DNA of 64,000 nt from assembly GCF_008935075.1 (NCBI RefSeq), contig NZ_CP044545.1:3351587-3415586 (forward strand), written 5' to 3'. Position 1 is the first letter of the stretch. The number at the start of each line of letters is the position of its first letter. Shown here in pieces: positions 1-8,627 of this stretch. Made by a program: the position numbers and the translations under genes. The stretch comes from Pradoshia sp. D12 (GTDB taxonomy: Bacteria; Bacillota; Bacilli; Bacillales; Pradoshiaceae). The notes beneath the pieces are model-generated. The model ran no database searches and was not told where the DNA came from. It saw only the letters and a list, made by a program, of their open reading frames with translations.

Positions 1-187
1 GAGGTGTTCTTCCCTCCCGCAGTGGCTATCCTTATGACTCGAGGGACTAGGAGTTGAAGCTGGATTATTAAAAGGCTGAAACGGCTGGAAAAGGAACGAA
101 GACTAAGAACGCCACGTCCTGTGGCAACGTCTTCATGACCAACATCCTGTAGCCCTCCGCAGTGGCTATACTTATGTACCGATACCT
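1..187. repeat. Dispersed GC-richer repeat, copy A
   Basis: Bases 15-60 and 96-157 match, in inverted orientation, parts of the second copy at about 17837-18178. Shared blocks include the stretch around 'cctcccgcagtggctat' and the stretch around 'agactaagaacgcca'. The block 'cgcagtggctat..cttatg' occurs twice inside this copy (about 20-36 and 157-174). It is richer in GC than its surroundings, has no open frame and is cut by the left edge of the window. It is a non-coding dispersed repeat of unknown function. Confidence 0.7.
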
Positions 188-196
188 TACGCCTTG

Positions 197-361
197 AAGA
201 GGCTGGGACATAACTAAATTTACTATGTCTAAAGCCGAATGATATATTGGATTTTTATTAATCTAAATAGAAAAAGCCGAACTATTATAAATAATGCTAA
301 CACTGCATTTAATAATAGTTCGGCTTTTTTAGTTATTGGAAACCTTTTGTCCCAGCCTCTT
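197..361. repeat. Nested double-hairpin repeat element
   Basis: The outer arms 197-210 and 348-361 are perfect 14-base complements containing 'ggctgggaca'. Nested inside, 271-287 and 313-329 are perfect 17-base complements containing 'agccgaactatta', with A/T tracts that make a terminator-like hairpin in both directions. Elements with a 'GGCTGGGAC' outer arm are, from memory, widespread between genes in Firmicutes; that link is recall rather than a search. No real gene is supported here. From 362 to 634 I see only AT-rich spacer with a few 'cggctg' echoes. Confidence 0.65.
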
Positions 362-634
362 TTTGATCAACATTCTGTTTTAATAATTGAGCTTGGCTGG
401 AATTTGGCTGGGTCGGCTGGATTTCAATAAGATTCGGCTGAATTCCCATCCAACTTGGCTCTATTTCTATTAAAATACGTGTTTATTTAGAACCGGATTC
501 CCAAGTAAGCAAACATATTGCGGCTAATTGCCTTTATTAGCTGCATTGATTTCTATAGCCTGGTGTGTCTTTAAGAATGCTTTTCCTTTTAAAGGACTTA
601 AAATTAAAATAATCAAATCCTTATGAACAAAACA

Positions 635-692
635 AAGGGGAAACCATAGGTCATTTAACGACTTATGGTTGCCCCCTCATTTTTTATATTTG
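635..692. terminator. Bidirectional terminator after alaT
   Basis: A long hairpin pairs 'ggggaaaccata' (637-648) with 'tatggttgcccc' (664-675), flanked by 'tcatttttta' on the plus side and 'tttgtttt' on the minus side. It lies about 55 bases beyond the alaT stop and probably ends the alaR-alaT transcript. Confidence 0.6.
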
Positions 693-744
693 AAAATCTT
701 TTCCCTATACTCAGAAAACTCTTAGTAAAAGTCCTTAAGGAAAT

Positions 745-1911
745 TTATGAATGATTGTTTAAAAATCGTTCAATCCTGGTTAAGGCTTCCCGTAATTGAT
801 CGATAGATGTAGCGTAAGAGCAACGGATATGCCCTTCTCCGCCTATACCAAATACATTGCCTGGTACTACTGCTACCTTTTCCTCAATCAATAATTTTTC
901 TGCAAATTCTTCAGAGCTCATGCCAGTAGATTCAATGGATGGAAAAGCATAAAATGCTCCACCCGGTGTGTGGCACTTCAAACCAATCTCATTAAATGAA
1001 CTAACAATATAATTTCTTCGATGATTATAGCTCATACGCATTTCTTCCACATATCCCGCCCCATATCGCAGGGCCTCCAAAGCAGCATATTGGGCAGATG
1101 TAGGGGCACACATAATCGCATACTGGTGGATTTTCAGCATAGCTTCAGAGATTTCTTTGTTTGCACATACAAAACCAAGCCTCCAGCCTGTCATAGCAAA
1201 TCCCTTTGAGAAGCCTGATATTAAAATCGTCCGTTCATACATCCCTTCAATGGCTGCAAAGCTGGTATACGCGTCATCATAAACAAGTTCCGCATAGATT
1301 TCATCGGAAATCACAAGAACATCATGTTTAATAGCAATTTCAGCTAATGCTTTCAAATCATCCTTAGACAATTGGGTTCCTGTTGGATTATTAGGTGAAC
1401 AAATCATAATCGCCTTCGTTTTCGGTGTTATAGCTGCTTCTAACTGTTCGGGTAACAATTTAAAATCAGATTCTTTCATGGTTCCAACCGAAACAGGCTT
1501 ACCTCCTGCCAATGCCACTAATGGAGCATAGGATACGAAGCATGGTTCAACGACTATTACTTCTTCTCCTGGGTTGAGAATGGCTCGTAAGGCGATATCG
1601 ATTGCCTGACTTGCACCTACAGTTACAATAATTTGATTTTCAGGGGAGTATGTTACCTGAAAACGTCTACTCATATAGGCTGCAATTTCCTCGCGTAAAT
1701 CAAGCAATCCTGCATTTGCTGTGTAAGACGTATAGCCTTCTTCCATCGAGAGGATAGCAGCTTCCCTGTATCGCCACGGAGTAACAAAATCTGGCTCACC
1801 TACACCAAGCGAAACGATACCTTCCATGCCTGCTGCCAAATCAAAAAATTTACGTATTCCGGAGGGCTTCATTTCTCGAGCCGTATCAGATAGATAACTC
1901 GTTTTAATCAT
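745..1911 (-). CDS. alaT: Alanine aminotransferase family protein (AlaT/YugH-like)
   Basis: This is a 388-residue PLP-dependent fold-type I aminotransferase. Family landmarks visible are the CSPNNPTG substrate/PLP loop near residue 171, SDEIY near 202, and SGFSKGFAMTGWRLG with the Schiff-base lysine at about K236. The C-terminal GHIRCSYAT carries the expected carboxylate-binding arginine. It is the second gene of a two-gene operon: its ATG overlaps the stop of the upstream Lrp-type regulator by four bases (ATGA). That pairing matches B. subtilis alaR-alaT, where AlaT makes alanine from pyruvate. Substrate specificity is inferred from the regulator pairing; the broader annotation is class I/II aminotransferase. 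The length is normal for the family. Confidence 0.85.
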   Translation of the reverse strand: MIKTSYLSDTAREMKPSGIRKFFDLAAGMEGIVSLGVGEPDFVTPWRYREAAILSMEEGYTSYTANAGLLDLREEIAAYMSRRFQVTYSPENQIIVTVGASQAIDIALRAILNPGEEVIVVEPCFVSYAPLVALAGGKPVSVGTMKESDFKLLPEQLEAAITPKTKAIMICSPNNPTGTQLSKDDLKALAEIAIKHDVLVISDEIYAELVYDDAYTSFAAIEGMYERTILISGFSKGFAMTGWRLGFVCANKEISEAMLKIHQYAIMCAPTSAQYAALEALRYGAGYVEEMRMSYNHRRNYIVSSFNEIGLKCHTPGGAFYAFPSIESTGMSSEEFAEKLLIEEKVAVVPGNVFGIGGEGHIRCSYATSIDQLREALTRIERFLNNHS

Positions 1912-2408
1912 GGAGTTATCACAATCCTTTTATCCTCATCAAGAGGTGCAAATACAGTCCCATCATGTTTATACTTTTTAAGAATAAAGTGAGTCGTTGT
2001 AGAAATAACTGAATCAAGAGTCGATAATTTGTCTGAAACAAATCGCGCTACCTCATTCATCGACTTGCCCTCAATGACCACAGATAAGTCATAAGCACCT
2101 GACATTAAATAAACGGATGTGACCTCTTCATAGCGATAAATTCGTTTTGCTGTCTCATCAAAGCCTACGCCTCTTTTAGGGGTTACTTTCACATCAATCA
2201 TGGCAGTAACTCCTTCGTGATCTTTAACTTTCGACCAATCGACCAAAGCGGCATAGCCAACAATAATATTGGATTCTTTCAGTTTTTTTAAGGCTAGTTC
2301 AACTTCCTCTTTAGACATTGCTGTCATTTTTACTATATCATCCAGAGGGATTCTGGCGTTTTCTTCGAGAATATTCAAAATCTCAATTTCCTTAGCTGTA
2401 AGGTTCAT
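1908..2408 (-). CDS. alaR: Lrp/AsnC-family transcriptional regulator (AlaR-like)
   Basis: The product has 166 residues, the size of B. subtilis AlaR/YugG. Residues 1-60 form an AsnC-type winged helix-turn-helix (LTAKEIEILNILEENARIPL at the start, then a recognition helix around SKEEVELALKKL). Residues 70-150 form a RAM/AsnC ligand-binding domain, where amino-acid effectors bind and which drives oligomerisation. The start is set by an excellent GGAGGTGAGGGT site just upstream. It is the first gene of the alaR-alaT operon and probably controls that operon in response to alanine. Two palindromes lie directly upstream of its start and are candidate autoregulatory sites. Confidence 0.87.
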   Translation of the reverse strand: MNLTAKEIEILNILEENARIPLDDIVKMTAMSKEEVELALKKLKESNIIVGYAALVDWSKVKDHEGVTAMIDVKVTPKRGVGFDETAKRIYRYEEVTSVYLMSGAYDLSVVIEGKSMNEVARFVSDKLSTLDSVISTTTHFILKKYKHDGTVFAPLDEDKRIVITP

Positions 2409-2435
2409 ACCCTCACCTCCATTAAAAGTATCATT

Positions 2436-2472
2436 AGATATAAAGATATCTGAAAATTTAATTTAAATTAAA
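2436..2472. promoter_or_regulatory. Paired palindromes upstream of alaR
   Basis: AGATAT-AAAG-ATATCT at 2436-2451 and the perfect 16-base palindrome TTTAATTTAAATTAAA at 2457-2472 lie 28-64 bases upstream of the alaR start. The position suits autoregulatory Lrp-family binding sites, but AT-rich palindromes arise easily by chance. Confidence 0.35.
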
Positions 2473-2640
2473 CTTTTTCCATTATAACACTCATTTTATA
2501 CATATGAATATGTAATCAATTATTTTCATCTCACATACCATATTTATTTGAGAAAACAAGCCAATTAATAAATCTTCTAAAACTGCCAGTCTGTAAATAT
2601 ATGATAAAATAAGGGAATCATATAAAGGCGGGGTGAAAAA

Positions 2641-3810
2641 ATGAATAGTACAACAAATACAGAAACCATTATAGATCGTAAAGGAACAGCTTCGTATAAA
2701 TGGGATAACGTTGATTCATTATTCGCAGGCAGTGACTTATGGCCGATGTGGGTGGCAGACATGGACTGGGCTTCGCCTGTTCAGGTACAGGAAGCTTTAA
2801 TTACCCGCATACAGCACCCAATATTCGGATATACATATGCCTCCGATTCTGTATACCAGGCTATCATAAATTGGATGAACGAAAAGCATAAATGGTCACT
2901 TAAAAGAGAAAATATTTCTTTTAGTCCAGGTGTAGTTCCGTCCTTATCAGCAGCTGTTCTTGCATTTACTGAAGCTGGAGATCAAGTGATGATTCAAACA
3001 CCTGTCTACGGTCCATTTCATAATGTCGTTAAAAGTAATGGCCGAACTCTTGTTACCAATAGAATGAAAATCAACCAAAATCAATTTGAAATTGATTTTG
3101 GAGACTTTGAAAACAAGCTTCGTAATGGAGTAAAATTATTCATCTTATGCAGCCCGCACAATCCTGGCGGAACGGTTTGGGCAAAGAAAGACCTTGAGAG
3201 AATGATTAGCCTATGTCAGCACTATCAAGTGCCTGTCATTTCCGATGAAATTCACGCTGACCTGATTCTTTATGACAATATTCACACACCTGCCGGAATC
3301 ATCAGCAAAGATGTTATTACACTGATGGCTCCTAGTAAAACCTTTAATATCGCTGGATTGCATGGCTCTCTGATCCTAAGTGAAAATAAAGATTACCTCT
3401 TAAAAATGGAACAGCAATTCCTCAAGCAAGGTATTGGGGGCATTAATGTACTTGCCTATACTGCCATGGAAGCGGCCTACACACATGGTGCTGAGTGGGT
3501 GAGTGAGACCGTATCCAAAATTGAAGAGAATATTGAAATCCTGACTGATTATGTTTCTAAGCATTTACCGAAAATAAACATCATGATTCCTCAAGCATCT
3601 TTCCTTGTTTGGATCGATTTACGGGATTTAGGAATATCAGATATTGAAATCACAGAAAGGCTCATCCATAAAGGGAAATTGGCTCTTGAACCCGGTGCGA
3701 AATATGGGCAGGATGGCCAAGGATTTGTTCGAATGAATATAGGGTGCTCTAAGGATACTCTCACTGAGGGCTTGCGCAGATTGCACGAAGCATTCCAAGA
3801 CCTCAACTAA
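2641..3810 (+). CDS. patB: PatB-type cystathionine beta-lyase / C-S lyase
   Basis: This is a 389-residue PLP enzyme of the MalY/PatB class, full length. The N-terminal WVADMDW signature is near residue 37, SPHNPGG near 171, SDEIHADL near 201, and the PLP lysine lies in APSKTFNIAGL (about K233). Family members cleave the C-S bond of cystathionine or cysteine S-conjugates, feeding homocysteine and methionine synthesis or releasing thiols. The gene stands alone and diverges from alaR. The ATG is preceded by a usable 'aaggcgggg' site. A strong hairpin terminator follows it. In B. subtilis patB lies near kapB, as it does here. No S-box leader is visible upstream, unlike the other methionine genes in this window. 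Confidence 0.88.
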   Translation: MNSTTNTETIIDRKGTASYKWDNVDSLFAGSDLWPMWVADMDWASPVQVQEALITRIQHPIFGYTYASDSVYQAIINWMNEKHKWSLKRENISFSPGVVPSLSAAVLAFTEAGDQVMIQTPVYGPFHNVVKSNGRTLVTNRMKINQNQFEIDFGDFENKLRNGVKLFILCSPHNPGGTVWAKKDLERMISLCQHYQVPVISDEIHADLILYDNIHTPAGIISKDVITLMAPSKTFNIAGLHGSLILSENKDYLLKMEQQFLKQGIGGINVLAYTAMEAAYTHGAEWVSETVSKIEENIEILTDYVSKHLPKINIMIPQASFLVWIDLRDLGISDIEITERLIHKGKLALEPGAKYGQDGQGFVRMNIGCSKDTLTEGLRRLHEAFQDLN

Positions 3811-3817
3811 TTATGTA

Positions 3818-3860
3818 ACAAGCATTTGCCAATCAGTCTGGCAAATGCTTGTTTAATTTT
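3818..3860 (+). terminator. Terminator of patB
   Basis: The perfect hairpin 'aacaagcatttgcca' / 'tggcaaatgcttgtt' is followed by 'taatttt', starting 7 bases after the patB stop. Confidence 0.8.
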
Positions 3861-3916
3861 AAGAAGAATCCACTCAGATATCGGCAAAAAAACTGCACAC
3901 TTTGCATGTGCAGCCA

Positions 3917-4120
3917 TCATTGAATATTTTGCTCTTTTAATTTTTCTTCCAATTCCTTTGCCTTCTGTACCTGCTTACGATTATAAACAATGATAAACCG
4001 CATCGTTAACACTGCAAACAATGTAAAAATGGCCATCGTTAATCCGGCTGGAATGTATTCTCTTTTATCTTCAGGAAAATACAAGAATAATCCTATAATA
4101 AACGCTAATGGCTGAGACAT
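3917..4120 (-). CDS. Small membrane protein of unknown function
   Basis: A 67-residue protein, unrecognised. I chose the internal ATG at 4120 because 'ggaaggggtg' sits 8-16 bases before it; the longer reading to 4216 lacks a site. Residues 3-15 (PLAFIIGLFLYFP) and about 24-46 are hydrophobic, giving one or two membrane segments. A basic, charged tail follows (YNRKQVQKAKELEEKLKEQ), likely a short cytoplasmic helix. It sits between patB and the cyclophilin gene and converges on patB. There is no good clue to function; it is probably a Bacillaceae-specific small membrane protein. Confidence 0.6.
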   Translation of the reverse strand: MSQPLAFIIGLFLYFPEDKREYIPAGLTMAIFTLFAVLTMRFIIVYNRKQVQKAKELEEKLKEQNIQ

Positions 4121-4226
4121 GTTTGGAGACACCCCTTCCTGATTTGAAAACATTTGAATTTTAACCATATTATAACACGACCAGGGTGAGTATAAGTGAT
4201 ATTTGATTATCCTCATTTATAAATAA

Positions 4227-4256
4227 GAAAAAAGCTGCCGAGTCATCGACAGCCTA
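4227..4256 (-). terminator. Terminator of the cyclophilin gene
   Basis: On the minus strand an imperfect hairpin 'gctgtcgatgactcggcagc' is followed by 'tttttt', about 20 bases beyond the stop at 4272. Confidence 0.65.
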
Positions 4257-4271
4257 CTTACATTATAGGGA

Positions 4272-5012
4272 TTATTTTAGGATGTTGATTTTTTCAATCA
4301 CTACATCATAAACCGGTTTATCGTTAGGACCTACTTTAGTAGTTGCGATGTCATCTACAACATCCATTCCTTCAGTAACTTGTCCAAACACGGTATGTCT
4401 GTGGTCAAGCCAAGGAGTTCCGCCTATTTCCATGTATTTTTCCACTGCTTCCTGAGGATATCCCGCTTGTTCCATTTGTCCTTTTAGATTCGCTTCAACA
4501 GCACCTTTTTGAACAATAAAGAATTGACTTCCATTTGTACCAGGGCCGGCATTTGCCATAGACAAAGCACCACGGAAATTAAATAAATCCATCGTGAATT
4601 CATCTTCGAATGATTGACCCCAAATGCTTTCTCCACCCATTCCTGTTCCAGTTGGATCTCCGCCTTGAATCATGAAATCATTGATCACGCGGTGGAAAAT
4701 GATCCCCTCGTAGTATCCATTTTCTGCATGAGTCAGGAAATTTTCAACCGCTTTAGGAGCTTGGTCAGGGAATAATTTGATTTGGATGGAACCTTTATTA
4801 GTTACCATCTCCACTAATCTTTCATTACCTTGTACTTCTGTAAATTGAGGTAATACTGTCATTTTATCTTCGCCTTCTTTCTCTTTAATGGTTTGATCCA
4901 GCTTTAAAGTTGTTTGATCACCAGATTGGAATACCTTATCTTTTATATACAGATTCCAAATCGCTGCACCAAGGAGGATTATTAATAATAGTATCATGGT
5001 CTTCCATTTCAT
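4272..5012 (-). CDS. Membrane-anchored cyclophilin-type peptidylprolyl isomerase
   Basis: The protein has 246 residues. Residues 4-23 are a hydrophobic signal anchor ([18 protein letters not shown]) without a lipobox cysteine. A linker of about 40 residues leads to a cyclophilin domain at about 65-246. Active-site landmarks are [19 protein letters not shown] (catalytic Arg in FHR), GSQFFIV and HTVFGQV. Such enzymes catalyse cis-trans isomerisation of prolyl bonds. The anchor places this one outside the membrane, so it probably helps fold exported proteins, unlike the short cytosolic PpiB. It is monocistronic, with 'ggaggtagttt' before the ATG and its own terminator. In B. subtilis kinB precedes kapB; here this gene is beside kapB instead. 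Confidence 0.85.
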   Translation of the reverse strand: MKWKTMILLLIILLGAAIWNLYIKDKVFQSGDQTTLKLDQTIKEKEGEDKMTVLPQFTEVQGNERLVEMVTNKGSIQIKLFPDQAPKAVENFLTHAENGYYEGIIFHRVINDFMIQGGDPTGTGMGGESIWGQSFEDEFTMDLFNFRGALSMANAGPGTNGSQFFIVQKGAVEANLKGQMEQAGYPQEAVEKYMEIGGTPWLDHRHTVFGQVTEGMDVVDDIATTKVGPNDKPVYDVVIEKINILK

Positions 5013-5141
5013 TTAAACTACCTCCAATTTTTCACTTTACACGATTCTCAAAAAAAAAGCATCTTTCTGAAGAGCTTTTTATAGGATTGATTATGGTACA
5101 TCGGTATGATAGAGAAGAACAGATATGAATGGGGGATAAAA

Positions 5142-5528
5142 ATGAATGAACTCACTATTGGCGACCAAGTGATTGCACATTATAAAACCGGTAAATATGT
5201 AGGCGAAATCACCAATATCCGAACAAATGGATATATGGTTGTTAAAATACTGGCTGTATTAAAGCACCCTATGCAGGGAGATCTTCATCATCCAAAACAA
5301 ACAGAAGTTGATTTTTTCCATGAGCGAAAGGCTTTAGCTTACAGGGAACAAACCAACATCCCGGTAAACATGGTGAAACCGTTTAAAGGGGAAATTCCTG
5401 ATTACACAGAATCCCTGCGCCAGTCTCTTGAAACATTAAAACAGGAATTGCAAAAAGAAGAATCAAAGTGGTCAGATATGTCTTTGTCAGCTATATCGAA
5501 TATAGAGCGCGAGTATTTTCCAATATGA
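5142..5528 (+). CDS. kapB: Kinase-associated protein KapB
   Basis: I start it at 5142, after 'gggggataaaa', giving 128 residues, the length of B. subtilis KapB. The sequence keeps the family core: IGDQVIAHYKTGKYVGEIT near the N-terminus, LAVLKHPMQGDLHHPKQTE in the middle and FHERKALAYREQTNIPVNMV after it. In B. subtilis KapB is needed for KinB-dependent entry into the sporulation phosphorelay. I see no lipobox with this start. kinB, usually just upstream, is not in this window, so the gene stands alone. A bidirectional terminator separates it from the convergent kapD. Confidence 0.88.
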   Translation: MNELTIGDQVIAHYKTGKYVGEITNIRTNGYMVVKILAVLKHPMQGDLHHPKQTEVDFFHERKALAYREQTNIPVNMVKPFKGEIPDYTESLRQSLETLKQELQKEESKWSDMSLSAISNIEREYFPI

Positions 5529-5535
5529 TAAACAT

Positions 5536-5571
5536 AAAAAACCAAATCACTCTTTACTGATTTGGTTTTTT
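5536..5571. terminator. Bidirectional terminator between kapB and kapD
   Basis: 'aaaaaccaaatca' pairs with 'tgatttggttttt', with A and T tracts on the two sides. It serves both convergent genes and touches the kapD stop codon. Confidence 0.8.
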
Positions 5572-6190
5572 ACGTCAACCCATTAAATAACTGTGAAAAA
5601 TCCACAACGTCTCCGATTGTCGTTGGCTTATAGTTATCCACATACCTCCTGTCCTGCTCAATTAATGTAAACAGTTCATAAGTCATTCTGGCATCATCCA
5701 AAGCACGATGCCAAACGCCTTTAGCCTTGTCCCCATATTGCTGAACTGCTTTCCATAGGCCTGTCTGATTTCGGTCACCAAAGAATTTTTGATACTCAAT
5801 CGATAAATCCAATTGCTTTCCCGTTAAAGGGAATATATGTCCTGAATACTGACAGTTTTGCTTTAACACCTTCATATCCATGTTTCCCCATGTAGCAATC
5901 GTTGGAGAGTTAGGATGATCCAATTCTCGCAGTAAACTGTGAAAAACATCAAATTCCACCCCTGTCTTAAGATCATCTTCGGTAATGTGCAAAAAGTTCT
6001 TACATCGGTTCGTTAACGACTGAAATACTCTGGGCAGGACATAAGAATTGTATTGATTGACTATTGTTCCACTCTTTACCTCGATAATTCCATATTCAAT
6101 GATTTCAGGAAAGAACCCATTCGGATTATTTCGATCCTCTGGCATTGTAAATTCAAAATCTATGAATAAATAGTGGTCATCCTTCTTCAC
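5570..6190 (-). CDS. kapD: KapD, DEDDh exonuclease-like inhibitor of the KinA pathway
   Basis: The product has 206 residues, starting with GTG at 6190 after a strong 'aaggaggttg' site. It is a complete DnaQ/RNase T-type 3'-5' exonuclease domain. Exo I is FIDFEFTMPED with the catalytic D and E, Exo II lies near TIATWGNMDMKVL, and Exo III is HRALDDARMTYEL with the H and D. All acidic residues are present, so it should be an active nuclease. In B. subtilis KapD overproduction inhibits the KinA route to sporulation, and kapD lies next to pbpD, the arrangement seen here. Its substrate is unknown. Confidence 0.88.
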   Translation of the reverse strand: MKKDDHYLFIDFEFTMPEDRNNPNGFFPEIIEYGIIEVKSGTIVNQYNSYVLPRVFQSLTNRCKNFLHITEDDLKTGVEFDVFHSLLRELDHPNSPTIATWGNMDMKVLKQNCQYSGHIFPLTGKQLDLSIEYQKFFGDRNQTGLWKAVQQYGDKAKGVWHRALDDARMTYELFTLIEQDRRYVDNYKPTTIGDVVDFSQLFNGLT

Positions 6191-6307
6191 AATGATACAA
6201 CCTCCTTGTTTTCGTGTAATCTATTGCTCCTTCCAAATTTTCCTCTTTTAACCATAAAATCAATACGATATAGTTAAATATACGAATAGAATTCCAGGTG
6301 GGTAAAA

Positions 6308-7832
6308 ATGAGAAAATCAATTGGATTTTGTATGATTTTATTACTGGTTCCATCCTTATACGGATTGAGTACATTAACACTGAATGAGTTTTCCAAATTG
6401 CAAAGCCTCAATCATGTTTTGGACACCAATTTACAAATAGATCAATCAGCCATGCAGCTTAACAGTACAATCACAGATTCCGATGGACAATTATCAGAGA
6501 AATCTATCAAACAGAGAATCGGAAATATATAAAGGATGCTGATATCCCTCAAATTTTAAAGGATATTTACGTAGTTTCAGAGGATCAACATTTTTATTCA
6601 CATAAGGGGTTTGATTTATCAGCTATTAGCAGAGCGTTCATAATTAATACGGAAAGCAGGGGAATTCATCAAGGGGGCAGCACCATTACACAACAGCTCG
6701 CTCGAAATTTATTCCTCACAAATGAACGTACATATAATCGTAAATTAACTGAACTGCTTTACGCCTATCAGCTTGAGCGTGATTTTTCAAAAGATTAACT
6801 ATTAAATACTTACATAATTGCAATTTACTATGGTAACAGTTCCTATGGAATTGAAGCTGCTGCTCATTTTTATTTTTCCAAATCAGCAAAGAATCTCAAG
6901 CATGGTGAACTCTCTTTTCTAGCGGCAATTCCTAATAACCCTAGTCTTTATGACCCGCTGACTAATTTCCAAAATACAAAAAAACGCCAGGTTAGACTTC
7001 TGCAGCAACTTGAGAATAAGAATTTCATAACGAATGGAGAAAAAGAGCAAATTTTAAAAGAATCAATAAAATTAAATCTTTCCAAACGAATCCAAGAATT
7101 TCCTGATTATACCGATTACACGCTGGCTGAATTTCGTCAGCTGGTCGCAGAGCAGGATGGTTATCAGTTTTCTGGTTTATCTGAACAAGAATCTAATCAA
7201 TTAACAGAGAAATTAGATAACCGCATCACGGAACTGCTGCATTCAGGAATTACGATCCACACTTTTTCTCGATTCAGATATTCAGAAAAAGCCAAATCAG
7301 CCGTTAGTAGCATCCTGCCTTATAAAAACGTTGAAGCATCAGCGGTAGTTATTAATCATTCTACTCATGAGCTTGTCTCATTGATTGGGGGAAAAACATA
7401 TAAACCCTCAACATTTAATCGAGCCCATTAAAGTTTTCGTCAGCCAGGATCTACGATTAAACCATTGCTGGTATATGCGCCTTATTTGAAAACTAATAAG
7501 GATCCAAAAAATAGACGCTTCAGCGATATGCATCGAAAATTACTGCCCAGAGAACTATGGTCATTCAACATATAGCAATCTTCCACTCAATCAGGCAATG
7601 GCCAAATCGGTTAATACTGCAGCTGTTCGATTGCTTCAAAAAACAGGTAGCTTATATAGGAGGAAAAACCGGTACAACAAATGATTATCATGATTTATGG
7701 TTTATTGGGATGACTGCTTCGTATACTGGTGGGGTCTGGGTGGGCAAGGATCAGCCGTCCAGTATTGATTTTTTAAATAAAAGTCAGCCGCAAATACAAA
7801 TATGGAAAAGCATGATGTATTCTCTCTATTAG
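6308..7832 (+). pseudogene. pbpD: Decayed pbpD (class A penicillin-binding protein 4)
   Basis: Scattered over three frames are the parts of a bifunctional class A PBP. A signal-anchor start (MRKSIGFCMILLL) is at 6308. The glycosyltransferase motifs EDQHFYSHKGFD and GGSTITQQLARN are in the next frame, as are the transpeptidase serine motif GSTIKPL and later SVN; KTGTTND lies in the third frame. Damage comprises a frameshift near 6530, in-frame TAA stops at 6796-6798 and 7429-7431, a frameshift near 7540 (an A run), and a deletion near 7650 that joins the region just after SVN directly to KTG. About 120 or more residues are missing there. The neighbour kapD identifies it as the pbpD locus. It cannot make a working enzyme. 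Confidence 0.9.
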
Positions 7833-7850
7833 AGGTTCATCATGCTTTTT
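7806..7850 (+). terminator. Terminator at the end of the pbpD remnant
   Basis: 'aaaagcatgatg' pairs with 'catcatgcttttt', overlapping the last codons of the remnant. The terminator has survived the decay of the gene. Confidence 0.7.
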
Positions 7851-7853
7851 CCT

Positions 7854-8401
7854 TTACAGCGGAAGTCCCGCCATTATACTATTATATAATTTTAAGACAG
7901 AGAGACAGACTGCCAATAACAGAACGGCCCAGATAGTTACATGAAAAAATATAATCCCTATCAATCAGGTACCCGATAAGGATGAACTGATTTTATACAG
8001 AAAGTATATAAAAGCGAATAATGAAGTAAGTAAAAAGCAGCCTGCAAGCAACCAAAGACAACATAACATAGATATAAGTCCACCTATCAGAAAAATGATA
8101 GAAGTCCCTCTCAGCTTTTGCAGGTCTTCTCCCACCTTATCCTTTGAGAAAAATAAAAGTGACAGTTCCAAAAAGGTATCGACAAGAAGCTTTAACGCAG
8201 CAAGTAACATAAAAAAACAGATAAAGAACAATAATATTTAATATGGATCTCTGATAACAATCCAGTCATGCCTGAATAGAGCCCATTGCTTTTTAAAAAT
8301 GCAATCATTCTTACCATAAGATGAACAGCAAAGAACAGACTAAATGCCATTATCGATAATAAGGGAAAATAACCTGTTACATATGTATTCTTCATTTTCA
8401 T
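7854..8401 (-). pseudogene. yufK: Decayed yufK-like membrane protein gene
   Basis: Joined across frames, the minus strand gives about 180 residues resembling B. subtilis YufK, a multi-spanning membrane protein of unknown function. The start MKNTYVTGYFPLLSIMAF is at 8395 or 8401, the middle contains ELSLLFFSKDK, and the end is LIGIIFFHVTIWAVLLLAV to the stop at 7854. Two lesions are visible. One is a frameshift within 8192-8231, best explained by a one-base change in the seven-A run at 8211-8217. The other is an in-frame TGA at 7965-7967, with the family sequence continuing in the same frame beyond it. It lies between pbpD and mrp, as in B. subtilis. Confidence 0.8.
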
Positions 8402-8627
8402 TATTCCTTATACTTCACATTTTCCCATTATAAACCATTTATCGGAAAGGAGAATTAAATTTTTAAATTTTTTCCTTCATATAATACATGGTTAAAACAC
8501 ATGAATACCAGTCTTTTCAAGTACAGTCTAATATAAATTTGCTGTATAATTTGCTATGCTGAATGTACGGATTGGTACATTTTGTTGTAATTTTTCAATA
8601 TTTTATAATTTTTTAAGGGAGGTCCTT

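Noticed and set aside
239-430. A 63-codon open frame at the left edge
   Set aside because: It runs through the nested hairpin element and has no ribosome site; its sequence simply follows the inverted repeats.
8556-8627. An upstream start for mrpA at 8556
   Set aside because: There is no ribosome site before it, whereas 'aagggaggtcc' directly precedes ATG 8628, which also gives the usual MrpA N-terminus.
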